A DNA stretch of 64,000 bases from Tethya wilhelma (Eukaryota > Porifera > Demospongiae > Tethyida > Tethyidae), in the NCBI GenBank assembly GCA_964030475.1, contig CAXIPT010000002.1, forward strand, positions 3,288,454 to 3,352,453, read 5' to 3'. The translations under genes were made by a program, and so were the position numbers. Each line of letters opens with the position of its first letter. Within the stretch, counting starts at the first letter, position 1. A model generated the notes under the pieces. That model saw nothing but the letters and a program-made list of their open reading frames with translations, searched no databases and had not been told where the DNA came from. This document shows, piece by piece, positions 24,301 through 34,757 of this stretch.

Positions 24301-25947
24301 GATGCATTAGCTATAATGATCTATAGCTTGTGTAAAGTCTTTGCATGCCCTATATGCTTACATAGAAAGCAGACCAACTCATGTCTGTCTTGCCAAACAA
24401 CACTAACCAACAGCCATGCATGCAAAGAGCCATGCAGCATTGGACCTCAGCAACACAAATTCTAGATAACGCTCACCAAATTAAAAAAGGCGTGGCCTCG
24501 AAGCTAAGCGCTCAAAGAAGCACAAAAGCCTCAAAACTCGAGAACTACAGTGTTTTGGACAGCAAAAAATATATTTTTACAAGATCATTCAGAGTTATGA
24601 ACGTAAGTACCATCAATTTTGTCGCTAGAGCTGTCTTTCTTGAGATTTCGATGGGACAGACAGACAGACAAAACGACTACCGTAACCCTCTGCACGTGCT
24701 ACGCACGCGCCGAGGCTTAACTATAGCTATAGAAGGATAAAACTTCAACTAAACAGCAAACAGTTTGTTAACACAAGAATCTCAAACATTGCCTACCCTT
24801 CTTCCATTTCTTCCTTCAAGTTGAATGGTGTCACATGAATTCCATCGTCAAAGTGCTAGACATGGCAAGTACAAAATATGAATAAGATTTCGTATGATAA
24901 GTTGAGAAGGATGCGTATGTATACAAGTATCATATACTCAGAAAAATTGTGTGTGTGTGTGCTTCAAATGAGATGCTACAGCATACAATATACCGTATAG
25001 CGGGAAATTTCCGTGGGGTGCAAATTTTTGTTATTTTTGTGACTAACCTCAGAGTCACGAAATTTTCCACCCACGAAAATTTCTTCTGAGGTCAAAGGTC
25101 ACGATACTGGCCACTGTCAAAGACTTCAGTTCTCTGCCTCTTGTCCGTCCTTTCAAGAAGTTTGCTGTCTAAATAGCTAGTATCTAGCTAGAATAGTATT
25201 CTACATGTATACCAAAGCAGATAAACTGTCACAAGACCTTCAAGCGCTGTAAGTTGGAGATACTTGAGTCACGAAAATTAAAACCACGAATGTTTTCTTC
25301 TGAAGCGTGGTCTAGGCTTTTCACGAAAATTTACACCCCCGAAATTTTCCCGCTATACGATAGTTAAAAAGCTAACTGCAAGTGGGTGTTACTAACTGAC
25401 CATCGAGCCTTCCTCCTGTGCTGCCAGGTCTTCATCTCCCAGGCCTTCTTCTTGGACCTTGTCTGGTTCATCTTCCTCATCACTGTCCAGGGAGTGCTTC
25501 AGCTTGAAACGGGTCTCTAGAGAAAAACACAGAATAAAAAAAAAAGATAATGAATGGGAACTTCTGAAAAGAGATACACCTTCTACTTCAACCACATGTA
25601 CAAAAAGTTGCTGGGAAAAAACATGATCTCAGGACTATTAACAGTTGCTCACTTCAAGCTTGGTCTTTAGAGAAAAAGAACTGTTATAAGTGTTACCTAA
25701 ACTAGTCTCATTATCTTTCCCCTGGCTTCTCTTAGAGTGTGCTGCTCTATCTGTGACTAGCTGTAGGTGCATGTAGCACAGCTAGATTTTGTTTGGTTGC
25801 TCTAATTAACGCCCACCCCTCTCATTCAAATGCTAATACCTTACTTCTATCACTCTCTTCGCCCTCTCCATCTTGATCACCTCTTCTCTTCTTGTCAGAG
25901 ACATCGATATCTTCGTTGAAAGCAACCTTTCTTGTACGTTTGGACAT
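17403..25947 (-). CDS. CD2BP2: CD2BP2 / U5-52K-like GYF-domain spliceosome protein
   Basis: Ten exons on the - strand: 25947-25845, 25516-25401, 24855-24797, 20331-20244, 20182-20030, 19490-19386, 18930-18849, 18516-18454, 18315-18126 and 17496-17403 (1053 nt, 350 aa, all phases match). The order of motifs follows human CD2BP2: basic start [59 protein letters not shown], a leucine-rich segment, [12 protein letters not shown], and a C-terminal GYF domain ([35 protein letters not shown]) ending [12 protein letters not shown]. The GYF domain binds proline-rich ligands in the U5 snRNP assembly pathway. The 4.5-kb intron between 24797 and 20331 holds the ECT2 relic and two minisatellite arrays. 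Identification is firm. Confidence 0.95.
17976..18110. mobile_element. Left-truncated CCGTAAATC-type MITE beside the GYF exon
   Basis: It matches the right two-thirds of the element at 9749-9937 (acgcacgaaaaattg, gtgggtggggctgc) and ends gatttacggta 15 bases from the GYF exon boundary. The duplicated copy lacks it at the same place, so it inserted after the duplication or was lost from the other copy. Confidence 0.7.
18316..18361. repeat. (GA)n on +, acceptor pyrimidine tract of the GYF exon
   Basis: On the - strand a CT repeat ends in ctccag at the GYF exon. It is the paralogue of the tract at 15663-15716. Confidence 0.9.
19862..19986. mobile_element. MITE with TATAGCGGGAAA-type inverted ends
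   Basis: The left end tatcgggaaagtttcg is complementary to the right end cgaaactttcccgctatacggta. It lies in a CD2BP2 intron and is related to 24991-25362. Confidence 0.65.
20405..21325. repeat. Direct repeat flanking the ECT2/minisatellite segment, left copy
   Basis: Words such as gtgtaaaagagtgta, gaagctaagcg, aagcacaaaagcctcaaa and aaaacgactaccgtaaccctctgcacgtgctacgcac occur here and again in the same order at 24030-24725. The copies are clearly diverged. They bracket the segment with the minisatellites and the RhoGEF exons. Confidence 0.65.
21326..21655. repeat. Minisatellite array 1, unit about 34 bp
   Basis: About nine to ten copies of a unit with ggagaacccaagaacc followed by tttcccactaaaactagt or ttttctcattaaaactact. 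The two unit types alternate in blocks. Confidence 0.92.
21859..22212 (+). pseudogene. ECT2: Orphan ECT2-type RhoGEF exons
   Basis: Two exons with good splice borders, 21859-21969 and 22116-22212, encode [28 protein letters not shown] and [28 protein letters not shown]. This is the middle of a Dbl-homology domain, with the conserved PxQRxPR-type helix, closest to ECT2, the cytokinesis RhoGEF. The rest of the gene (BRCT repeats, start of the DH domain, PH domain) is not seen on either side. The exons sit antisense inside a CD2BP2 intron between two minisatellite arrays. The phases (111 nt, then 97 nt) join correctly. The best reading is a transposed or duplicated gene fragment. It cannot make a working exchange factor by itself. 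Confidence 0.8.
23508..24022. repeat. Minisatellite array 2, same 34-bp unit
   Basis: About 15 copies of the unit seen at 21326-21655. The array begins at a single N (23508), which suggests an assembly join or collapse at the repeat. Confidence 0.92.
24030..24725. repeat. Direct repeat flanking the ECT2/minisatellite segment, right copy
   Basis: Diverged partner of 20405-21325, in the same orientation, ending with the same gtgctacgcacgcgccgaggctta motif. Confidence 0.65.
24991..25362. mobile_element. MITE with TACCGTATAGCGGGAAA ends
   Basis: It begins taccgtatagcgggaaattt and ends aaattttcccgctatacgata, giving inverted ends of about 20 bp with TA borders, inside a CD2BP2 intron. Confidence 0.75.
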
Positions 25948-26383
25948 TGTCACTTAGTCAGTTTCTCGCGTAGATTGATATCTAAATTTGACGACCAATG
26001 CCAATTATGTTAACTCGACTTAGTAAGCTACTCGCATACTCATGCAATGGCTAGGCATGCGCAGAAGGAAAATTCCAGGAAGTGTAGATACTTTTTGAGA
26101 ACTACTATGACATTGTGTTGAAAAAGAGTAATGTTATCTAATAATAATAATAATAATAATAAATAATACAACTAAACAAATTCTAACCGACAACCGTTGA
26201 AAATGACACGGACAAGATCTCAACTGATCAGGAGTGTTTGATCTCCACACATACAGCAGCCCAGGCTCTGGTGCTTGTGCAGGCATCATTGCATTATTTG
26301 TAGCAACTTCACTCCCTTGTTCTGGGATGAATTAGTCTACATGAAAATTTAAACTGTCTAATCTTTACAAAGTGAAAGGATAC

Positions 26384-26465
26384 AGTAGTCGCCAGTAGCA
26401 ACCAACTGGTCGGCCAGACCAGTGAGTCTGACGAGAGCTTCTTTGTCTTCAGTTGACTGAGATGG
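26384..26465 (-). pseudogene. Orphan copy of CD2BP2 exon 7
   Basis: An intact 82-nt exon ([23 protein letters not shown]) with acceptor tgcag and donor gtatcc, on the - strand. It lies upstream of the CD2BP2 start codon with no neighbouring CD2BP2 exons, so it cannot join the normal transcript in order. Confidence 0.85.
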
Positions 26466-27094
26466 CTGCATGCATGGAAGAGAATTACACTGTGCTAAGA
26501 CTTAGTGGAAAAATCAATTTCACACAATGATATCATAATCATAATAGCATGTACAACTACTTGCCAGTGTTAACTTCAAAGCAGGCCACATCCGACTACT
26601 AACACGAGCGGTTTAACATTTCAGGAACTTAATTCGATAGAAGTTTGTGTAGTCACCACAGCACAATATAACTAAGTTCCCAAAGTATTTAATTAGATGT
26701 AAAGGAACTAACTTCAAAGCCTAAGGAGGCCTTTTACACTTGTACATAAATGTATCAGGAATATAATAAAGTAAATATTTAAATTTAAACAAAATTTTAA
26801 TAGCGTGGTGTTTATTAATTGTCTCAATTGGACATTTGTATACCAATTGACCATTATACATACATGTACAAGAAATAATAACATGGCAAACAGTATTACA
26901 TCGTGGTTGCCATGGCACTAAGGGGCAAGGCCTATATTGGAAGCCATCATAGTAGAGTTAGATCACCTATAGCTATAAGTAGAGCTGCTCTTATTCAGTT
27001 GATCAATTGGATAATAATTTCTTATCCTGAACTATATACCTGAAAGCAGTTACTGTCTTGGCAGGGAAAACTGAGTCTCGTTTAGAGTGTAAAA

Positions 27095-27737
27095 ATGTTA
27101 AACATCAAGACATTTACAACTCTAACAATGGTGTTTGGAGCCATGGTATTTGTATGTGCATGTGTTTGTCATAGTAATCACTAGTATAATATTTTGCCAT
27201 ATTGCATGGGCATGGGCATGCATGTGCAAGTATATCAATCATAGTCCAGCTGGTTGAATAGCACATTTAAATGTTGATTGTCAGAGCATTAATCATAACA
27301 GTAAAAAATAATAGCTACAGTAGTTTTGAATCATAAATTTGCATGTATATACTGCATGTAAATATGTGTAAATGTAATCCTAATGTAGATGTGTATATAT
27401 AAGTGTAAATGTTTGGCCTGTAAAAAAAAAAATCTAGAGATTCTCAGGCTTTCTCTAGAACCATGCAAATTAAGCTGGAGGCATTTCAGTTTATTTTGTT
27501 GAAATTAACGTAACCGGATATACCACATGCAGGTATTCTCTATGTTGTTCAATAGCTAGAAAGCTAGAGAGATACAGTCTTTACACATAAAAATCAAGTA
27601 ATGCGGAGCCAAACTATAAAGCAGGTTGATCTGCAAAACAAAAAAATATTGTTTAATTAAAATCGCCTTTATTGCAGGTGATTTCAGTGAATGGTTATAT
27701 CATTGAGCATGAAATGCTTGAACAGCCTGAAAATGAA
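27095..27737 (+). pseudogene. 5' exons only of the unrecognised secreted protein gene
   Basis: Exons 27095-27151 (MLNIKTFTTLTMVFGAMVF) and 27678-27737 (VISVNGYIIEHEMLEQPENE) are duplicates of those at 33693 and 34281. The large third exon is missing, because the duplicated unit ends before it. No alternative third exon is seen downstream, so this is a broken copy. Confidence 0.65.
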
Positions 27738-28180
27738 GTAAGCTAGATTGCCAATATGTACATACATGCATGCAGTATTGCATATACAGTCAAGGTTAAA
27801 GCCTGGTTCACAATATAATGCATTGACATAATATTATGCATGTGTGATGCAAAACCTTGATGCATAATTAGAAAAAATTTTTTTGGGTTGCATTGCATTG
27901 CATCACGATCGAATAGATTTTCATGCACTAAAATTGCAACAACGCAATGTATCAAACGTGTATTTATTGTCACTAGCTAGGTTGATCTGTCTAAAAATAT
28001 TCTATGTGAAAATAAGCCAAATTAAAAATCGCCTATAATTTACCTGCTATACAATAACAGTTATCAGGTTATCAGGTTCACAATATACGACGCATTGACG
28101 CACATATTATAGTACTTAACATTGGTGACGCAGCCATGACACAAAATGTTGAGGTAGAATTAGAAAAAGTTTCTAAGTAT

Positions 28181-28525
28181 ATCATACGTACGGTAGTACG
28201 TATAGTAGGAATGGGCCGAATGTCCCATAGGCACAATACAAAATGTTTATAATCATAAAAATCTAGCAAAACAAAATTAAGTCTTCAAACTTGCTCAGAG
28301 GCTCTCAATGACAGACTACCAATTGCATACACGGTCTAAAACTCACAGAAACTTTCCTCATCACTCGTAGAGAGAGCTAGTGGGAAGCCACCATAGTGCC
28401 ATTTTTGTTCTTCTAACTTACGTACTTCCTAACTGACTTACTTGAAAAGCATTTCCAGAGAACCAGAATGTGTTGAGCCAATTTTGACAGCACAAAGTAA
28501 CTCCTTTTCATAGGTACTACATAAC
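28181..28525. repeat. Interspersed repeat family with ATACGTACGGTAGTACGTAT head
   Basis: It starts with the near-palindrome tacgtacggtagtacgta, then gtaggaatgggcc, tctagcaa, ggctctc, cactcgtagagag and gacttacttgaaaa. The same order is seen at 52196, 62538 and 63078. Confidence 0.75.
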
Positions 28526-28601
28526 TGGAAACAGATCATCTGATCATTGACATAGCCCAGGCAACCTAGAGAGCCTGATAGAGAGGAGATCAAGTCCTTA
28601 C

Positions 28602-28733
28602 CTCAATCTTTTCTATGTTCCTTGCACAGCCTACAACGTTCATTCCCAGCTCTGCCAGCTGTTTAGCAAGATCATATCCTATGCCAGCCGAGGCGCCAGT
28701 GATCAGAGCAACCTTTCCTTGCCACTTCTCCAT
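28602..28733 (-). pseudogene. Orphan first exon of an SDR dehydrogenase
   Basis: A 132-nt open exon encodes MEKWQGKVALITGASAGIGYDLAKQLAELG.. and ends at donor gtaagga. It corresponds to the first exon of the complete gene at 29614-31018, with the TGxxxGxG cofactor motif. The expected downstream exons (lower coordinates) are absent; the segmental duplication unit starts there instead. Confidence 0.8.
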
Positions 28734-28878
28734 GCTTGTTAAATATTTTGGTAAAGGTCAACAACATTAAAAACTCAATTCCGCAGTCACAGACAGATTT
28801 CTGACTCTATTCCATTTTGATTCTACATGTAAATAATTTATTTAAAAGGAACTGTCTTATAATCATGACTGAACAGTT

Positions 28879-29057
28879 CTAGTCTTCCTGGGTTGTTGGC
28901 CTCATCCAGATGTCATGGATCTATGTAAAATCAAGAAAATGGCAAATTTCAAAATGGTCCACTATCTAAGATATAAATCACGTAGACTCACTTGTACATG
29001 AGGTGGGCATGACAGGGCATAAATAACAGCACCGGATACATCCTCAGCTTCCATGAC
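28879..29057 (-). pseudogene. Orphan last two exons of an SDR dehydrogenase
   Basis: Exons 29057-28992 (VMEAEDVSGAVIYALSCPP..) and 28920-28879 (IHDIWMRPTTQED and stop) match the last two exons of the gene at 29614-31018. No earlier exons lie between 29057 and the stop of that gene. They could serve as an alternative 3' end of the complete gene, or be a relic of a tandem copy. Confidence 0.75.
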
Positions 29058-29613
29058 CTGCAGCAGCAGAATAATAAATTATTACTGTTGCTAGAAAAGT
29101 TAATGTTTATGCAATATTCACATCATTTAGAAGTGGGAGACATATAAAAATTCACTAGTGAATAATGTTCGGGTTCAAAATGGATTACTGGCTGGAAATG
29201 GTTGGTGTGTCCTGCTTTTCTAGCTATATATAAACATGCAGAGAGGTGGGCCTGACTGTGCATCAGTTGCTAGTACTTGTACTTAAGGAGAGCAATGGAG
29301 AGACAAGTGGTAGTATTCCACAGATGGTGTAACATGGTACCTCATGCCCTAATGAATAAATTTATTAAATTAGCCCATGAGCTACACATATATGCATGGC
29401 ATATATATATATTGCTTCAATTGTGGTCTACTTAATGCATTCCTTACACCATCATGGCCGATGTTGACTGTAGTGAAATATTCTTGGTATGTGTGTTTGA
29501 AAATTTAATTCCACAAGATCAAGAGTGCATATCATGTCATCGAACAAGTCCTCAAATAAAAAGTTTTAATAAAGGAGTTGGTAAACCGTCTTATATTTAA
29601 TTATATACAGATG

Positions 29614-31018
29614 CTAGTCTTCCTGGGTAATTGCCCTCATCCAGATATCATGAATCTGTGTACACATTAGTATATAATGGCATAATTAATGTGATATACA
29701 AAGACTCCAGGCATCTATCCATGATATCAATGTAGACTCACTTGTACATGTGGTGGGCATGACAGGGCATAGATAACAGCACTGGATACATCTTCAGCTT
29801 CTATGAACTGCAGAAATAGAATGGTGATCGGTGACAATGAGTGCATGGAATTATACAGTATTTTCTACCATCAACCTGCAGTTGCACTTACAATGTTCTG
29901 TGCTCTCATCTCTTGCAATGCTTCACCAAGAAATGGAGTGGCGACGTTGGCAGGAGAAATGGACTAAAACAATACTCAACTAATTATATACATTCTATTC
30001 AGCATAACATTATTATGCTACATGCCAAGTATACTATAGGCTAATCGACTCTGAGTACGTGCAGAAACATTCATAGGCTGGCAACTGCAGCCTCAGATTG
30101 TTAAATAAATTAGATGAATATCAGTAAAATGTAATAATACAATCAATGAAGTGGCTGAACAGTAATGTTATTAGCTACATTCAAAAAAAGCAAGCTTACC
30201 GTAACTCTGACCTTGGACTTCATCTCCCTCAGCTCTATTCTCATTCCCTCTGTCAGAGCTGTCACTGCGTGCTTCGTAGCAGCATAGAAATACAATGATG
30301 TTGACACGCGATGCCCAGACATACTGATGGAGAATTCATTATGTGATAGCTGTATACAAACACTTCATATATGCTTAATGATCTGAATAGTGAATACCTG
30401 TTGAGTAGAAAGATGTGTCCCTCATTCACTCCTCTCTCCTTCAACTGGGTCATGAACTCCCGGGTACAAACACAGAGACCAAGAACATTCACCTTTATTA
30501 GTGTGAAAGATGCATATGAATCTGACCACCACTGAACCATTACATTTATACCTCAAGCATTTCTCTCCATTCACTGGTTGGAGCTGAAAACATGGGAGTG
30601 TTGTGTCCAACACCAGCACTATTGATACAGACATCGACTCCTCCAAACTTTGTTTTTGCCGCTTCATAGACGGCTTTGATTTCATCCTCCTTTGTAATAT
30701 CACATTTCACAGTCACTATCTCACCTTGGTTACCAACTCCTGCAGCCTTCACCTCTCCTGACAGTTGCTGTATTTTAGGACATCATAATTTTGCATGGCT
30801 TACAAACAATCATGATTATATGTCTTGAGTTTGCTGTAGCTATAAGTGCATGGGTGCTTGCTAGTACGCAAACTGACCTTTACTTTTGCAAGCTCAATCT
30901 CATCTTTTGCGCATCCAATGACATTCATTCCGAGACTAGCCAGCTGTTTAGTAAGGTCATAGCCAATGCCAGAGGAAGCACCAGTTATCAGAGCAACCTG
31001 TCCTTTCCATTTCTCCAT
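29614..31018 (-). CDS. DHRS11: Short-chain dehydrogenase/reductase, DHRS11-like
   Basis: Seven exons on the - strand: 31018-30878, 30767-30552, 30492-30398, 30323-30200, 29963-29892, 29807-29742 and 29655-29614 (756 nt, 251 aa, phases match). Residues 12-19 are the NADP-binding TGASSGIG. INSAG stands where classical SDRs have NNAG. The active-site YAATK lies at 164-168, with a conserved upstream serine. The C-terminal end IHDIWMRAITQED is like other DHRS11-type enzymes. Length fits the family (about 250-260). Expected activity is NAD(P)H-dependent reduction of a carbonyl; DHRS11 in vertebrates acts on ketosteroids, but the substrate here is unknown. Fragments of two more copies lie just downstream. 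Confidence 0.9.
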
Positions 31019-31194
31019 TTGGAATTTGTCTGACAGTGACGACTGTGGACCTAAATAATATTCAAATCCAATCATGATCAGCTGCAGCATGCGGTTCACT
31101 GCATGCTCATTCATGCTTAGTAAACTATAACTTTAAATTTCTGATGACATAAACATTTACGTGGATCAGTAAAATTAATAAATAAATAAATAAA

Positions 31195-32735
31195 CGTGCA
31201 GTAATGGGCAGTGCTGTAAATGCAAAGTATTGGAACAAGGATTGTCAATTTTGGTATATGACTACTTCATGCATTTTATTCTTGATCCCTCATATGAATC
31301 ATACTAAATGCAATGACTTACATGTTAATTCCTATACGAATCAGTTGGCTACCTCTTTTCACTGTGCTATCTATGGGTAAGACATCTTATTATACTATAA
31401 ATCCCATCTAATACATGCATTTTCTCCCATATGGAAGTGGTGGTTATGGCTCATAATTCCAACCCTCTGGCAAAATAGCAGGGTGGTTATGGCCATAATT
31501 CCAACCCTCAGGGTACTAATTTGCATATACAAATGATTTCTGTGTAGTAGCTAGTTTGAAAATTGTTTCCAAGGAAGATATTTTTTATTCCAACATGGAT
31601 TTGTAACAAGCTATCAAGCCAACAAGCCTTTTATGACACAATGCATGGATAAAATTTATGCACAATGTTCCATTGGAATGCTGTAGAGCATTGAATTTGA
31701 AGCAATAACGAGTGGGTTGGGTTTGCAAACTTGAACCTTGAACTATTACAAAAACGAAGCAGTGCCACGCGCTACTTCTGAAAGAGAGTTTACTGTCAAC
31801 TGTTTTTGGCTTAGCGTTGGCTTTTGAAACTAAGCCACAGTTATTCTGAAACAAGTAGAGTTTAGTTTTCTGGATACGTTGAAGTTTGCTCGTGCTCGTA
31901 TAGCTCGAGCGCTTTTTCTGGACAAGGGAGGAGCCCGCTACCTCTTTAAGTATCCTGGTCGGGTCATGGTGGACTATGGCATTGCTGAAATGACGGATAG
32001 AAAGCAGGTAGTATTTTTATTTTGTTCTTTCTAAAAAATGAAAACGACAGAAAACATCAGCCAGCTGTTTCTAAGGCAATTCAGCAGCGCGCGCCGCTCG
32101 TAGACCAATCAGTGATGGGATCTATAAAAATTATAGTCCGTTCGAGCAAAATTATGGCAACGTAAACCGGCCTACGTCCTCGGGCTACGCCCTCGGACTA
32201 GCAGGTTTACTGCCATAATTTTGCTCGAACGGACTATAACTATTACATATTATAATATACAATATTGAATATTATATTTTATATATTTTTTAATCGTCAA
32301 AGTAACATTTTTTTTTCAATAGTGTACAACATGTAAGTAGTTAGAGAGAGAATGATAAAAAAAACATTCCTTGTTCCCATGCTGCAGAATCCCAGCACTG
32401 TCTATTCCTACACAGCTTATTTTCAGTATTGAAATTTGTACTAATTGTTCATTCCCTTTTTTCAACATTACTATAGAGACTGTCAGAAACTGGTTAGTCT
32501 CTACAAATTTGAAAACCCTCCTTTGAACTCCACCTGTTCACAAATTTATACTAAGTTAAATTTCAAAGCTTTCTAGTTCTTGTTTAGGCCTATTTTATAG
32601 TGATAAACGAGTATCAAGGAACGTAGTTCTATTCACGAAAAGAATTAACTTACAGGTTCAAGACTCCTTGGTTCTCTGCCGGGATATCCTTTTCAAGTTA
32701 GTAAGTCAGTTAGGAAGACTTTGTAGATACCATAG
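31195..32735. repeat. Interspersed-repeat rich region between SDR gene and duplication unit 2
   Basis: At 31195-31280 a segment matches the tail of the 52196 repeat family (gggcagtgctgtaaa, gactacttcat). At 32320-32735 the same family appears in reverse (ctgtctattcctacac, gagactgtcagaaactgg). A short direct repeat (gtggttatgg..ataattccaaccct) lies at 31439-31508. No clear gene, apart from one possible exon at 31870-32008. Confidence 0.6.
32132..32238. mobile_element. Small foldback element with 28-bp inverted arms
   Basis: Bases 32132-32159 are the exact reverse complement of 32211-32238 (tatagtccgttcgagcaaaa end). The core contains imperfect inverted cctcggactagcagg-like words. Confidence 0.85.
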
Positions 32736-32789
32736 TAGTATCTATGGAAAGTATGTGTAGATGTAGGGAACAAAAATATCATAGTAACA

Positions 32790-34757
32790 GACAACAAAAT
32801 GACACGGACAAGATCTCAACTGATCAGGAGTGTTTGATCTCCACACATACAGCAGCCTCTGGTGCTCGTGCAGGCATCATTGCATTATTTGTAGCAACTT
32901 CACTCCCTTGTTCTGGGATGAATTAGTCTGCATGAAAATTTAAACTGTCTAATCTTTACAAAGTGAAAGGATACACGGTAGTCGCCAGTAGCAACCAACT
33001 GGTCGGCCAGACCAGTGAGTCTGACGAGAGCTTCTTTGTCTTCAGTTGACTGAGATGGCTGCATGCATGGAAGAGAATTACACTGTGCTAAGACTTAGTG
33101 GAAAAATCAATTTCACACAATGATATCACAATCGTATAGCATGTACAACTACTTGCCAGTGTTAACTTCAAAGCAGGCCACATCCGACTACTTACACGAG
33201 CAGTTTAACATTTCAGGAACTTAATTCGATAGAAGTTTGTGAAGCCGCCACAGCACAATATAACTAAGTTCCCAAAGTATTTAATTTGATGTAAAGGAAC
33301 TAACTTCAAAGGCTAAGGAGGCCTTTTACACTTGTACATATAGCGTATCAGGAACATAATAAAATTGATATTTAAATTTTAAATTTAAACAAAAGCACGT
33401 GGTGTCTATTAATTGTCTCAATCGGACATTTGTATACCAATTGACCATTACATATATATATGTACAAGAAATAATAACATGGCCAACAGTATTACATGGT
33501 GGTTGCCATGGCACTAAGGGGTGTGGCCTATTGGAAGTCATCATAGTATAGAGTTAGATCACCAATAGCTATAAGTAGAGCTGCTCTTATTCAGTTGATC
33601 AATTGGATATATAATTTCTTATCCTGAACTATAATACATGAAAGCAGTTACTGTCTTGGCAGGGAAAACTGAGTCTCGTTTAGAGTGCAAAAATGTTAAA
33701 CATCAAGACATTTACAACTCTAACAATGGTGTTTGGAGCCATGGTATTTGTATGTGCATGTGTTTGTCATAGTAATCACTAGTATAATATTTTGCCATAT
33801 TGCATGGGCATGGGCATGCATGTGCAAGTATATCAATCATAGCCCAGCTGGTTGAATAGCACATTAAAATGTTGATTGTCAGAGCATTAATCATCACAGT
33901 AACTAATTCCCTGTACATAAAAAAAATAGCTACAGTAATTTTGAATTATAAATTTGCATGCATGTATACTGCATGTAAATACGTGTAAATGTAATCTTAA
34001 TTAAATTAAATGTAGATGTGTATACGTGTAAATGTTTGGCCTGTAAAAAAATCTACAGATTCTCAGGCTTTTTTCAAGAACCAAATTAAGCGGGAGGCAT
34101 TTTAGTTTATTTTGTTGAAACGTAACCGGATATATCAGAGGTATTCTCTATGTTGTTCAATAGCTATAGAAAGCTAGAGAGATACAGTCCAAAAAATCAA
34201 GTAATGTGAAGCCAAACTATAAAGCAGGTTGATCTGCAAAACAAAAAAATATTGTTTAATTAAAATCGCCTTTATTGCAGGTGATTTCAGTGAATGGTTA
34301 TATCATTGAGCATGAAATGCTTGAACAGCCTGAAAATGAAGTAAGCTAGATTGCCAATATGTATGTACATGCATGTATTGCATATACAGTCAAGGTTAAA
34401 GCCTGGTTCACAATATAATGCATTGACATAATATTATGCATGTGTGATACAAAACCTTGATGCATATAATTAGAAAAAATTTTTTGGGTTGCATTAAATT
34501 GCATTGCATCACGATCGAATAGATATTCATGCACTCAGAAAATTGCAACAACGCAATGTATCAAACGTGTATTTATTGTGACTATAGCTAGGCTGATCTG
34601 TCTAAAAATATTCTATGTGAAAATAAGCCAAATTAAAAATCGCCTAATTTACCTGCTATACAATAACAGTTATCAGGTTATCAGGTTCACAATATACGAC
34701 GCATTGACACACATATTATAGTACTTAACATTGGTGACGCAGCCATGACACACGCTA
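32790..34757. repeat. Segmental duplication, unit 2
   Basis: Partner of 26195-28145 in direct orientation. It also carries the orphan CD2BP2 exon and the first two exons of the unrecognised gene. Here the third exon follows. Confidence 0.9.
32973..33058 (-). pseudogene. Orphan copy of CD2BP2 exon 7 with altered donor
   Basis: Same exon as at 26384-26465, but two extra bases (atacacggtag instead of atacagtag) change the donor side. No neighbouring CD2BP2 exons. Confidence 0.8.

Larger units (their letters stand above)
26195..28145. repeat. Segmental duplication, unit 1
   Basis: About 1.95 kb match 32790-34757 with small indels; equivalent points differ by 6596 to 6610 bases. The unit carries an orphan CD2BP2 exon (- strand) and two 5' exons of an unrecognised gene (+ strand). 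It ends near tgacgcagccatgacaca, followed by a short inverted piece. Confidence 0.9.

Noticed and set aside
30791..31033. Plus-strand frame over the SDR first exon
   Set aside because: Antisense of the NADP-binding exon; the - strand reading has the TGxxxGxG motif.
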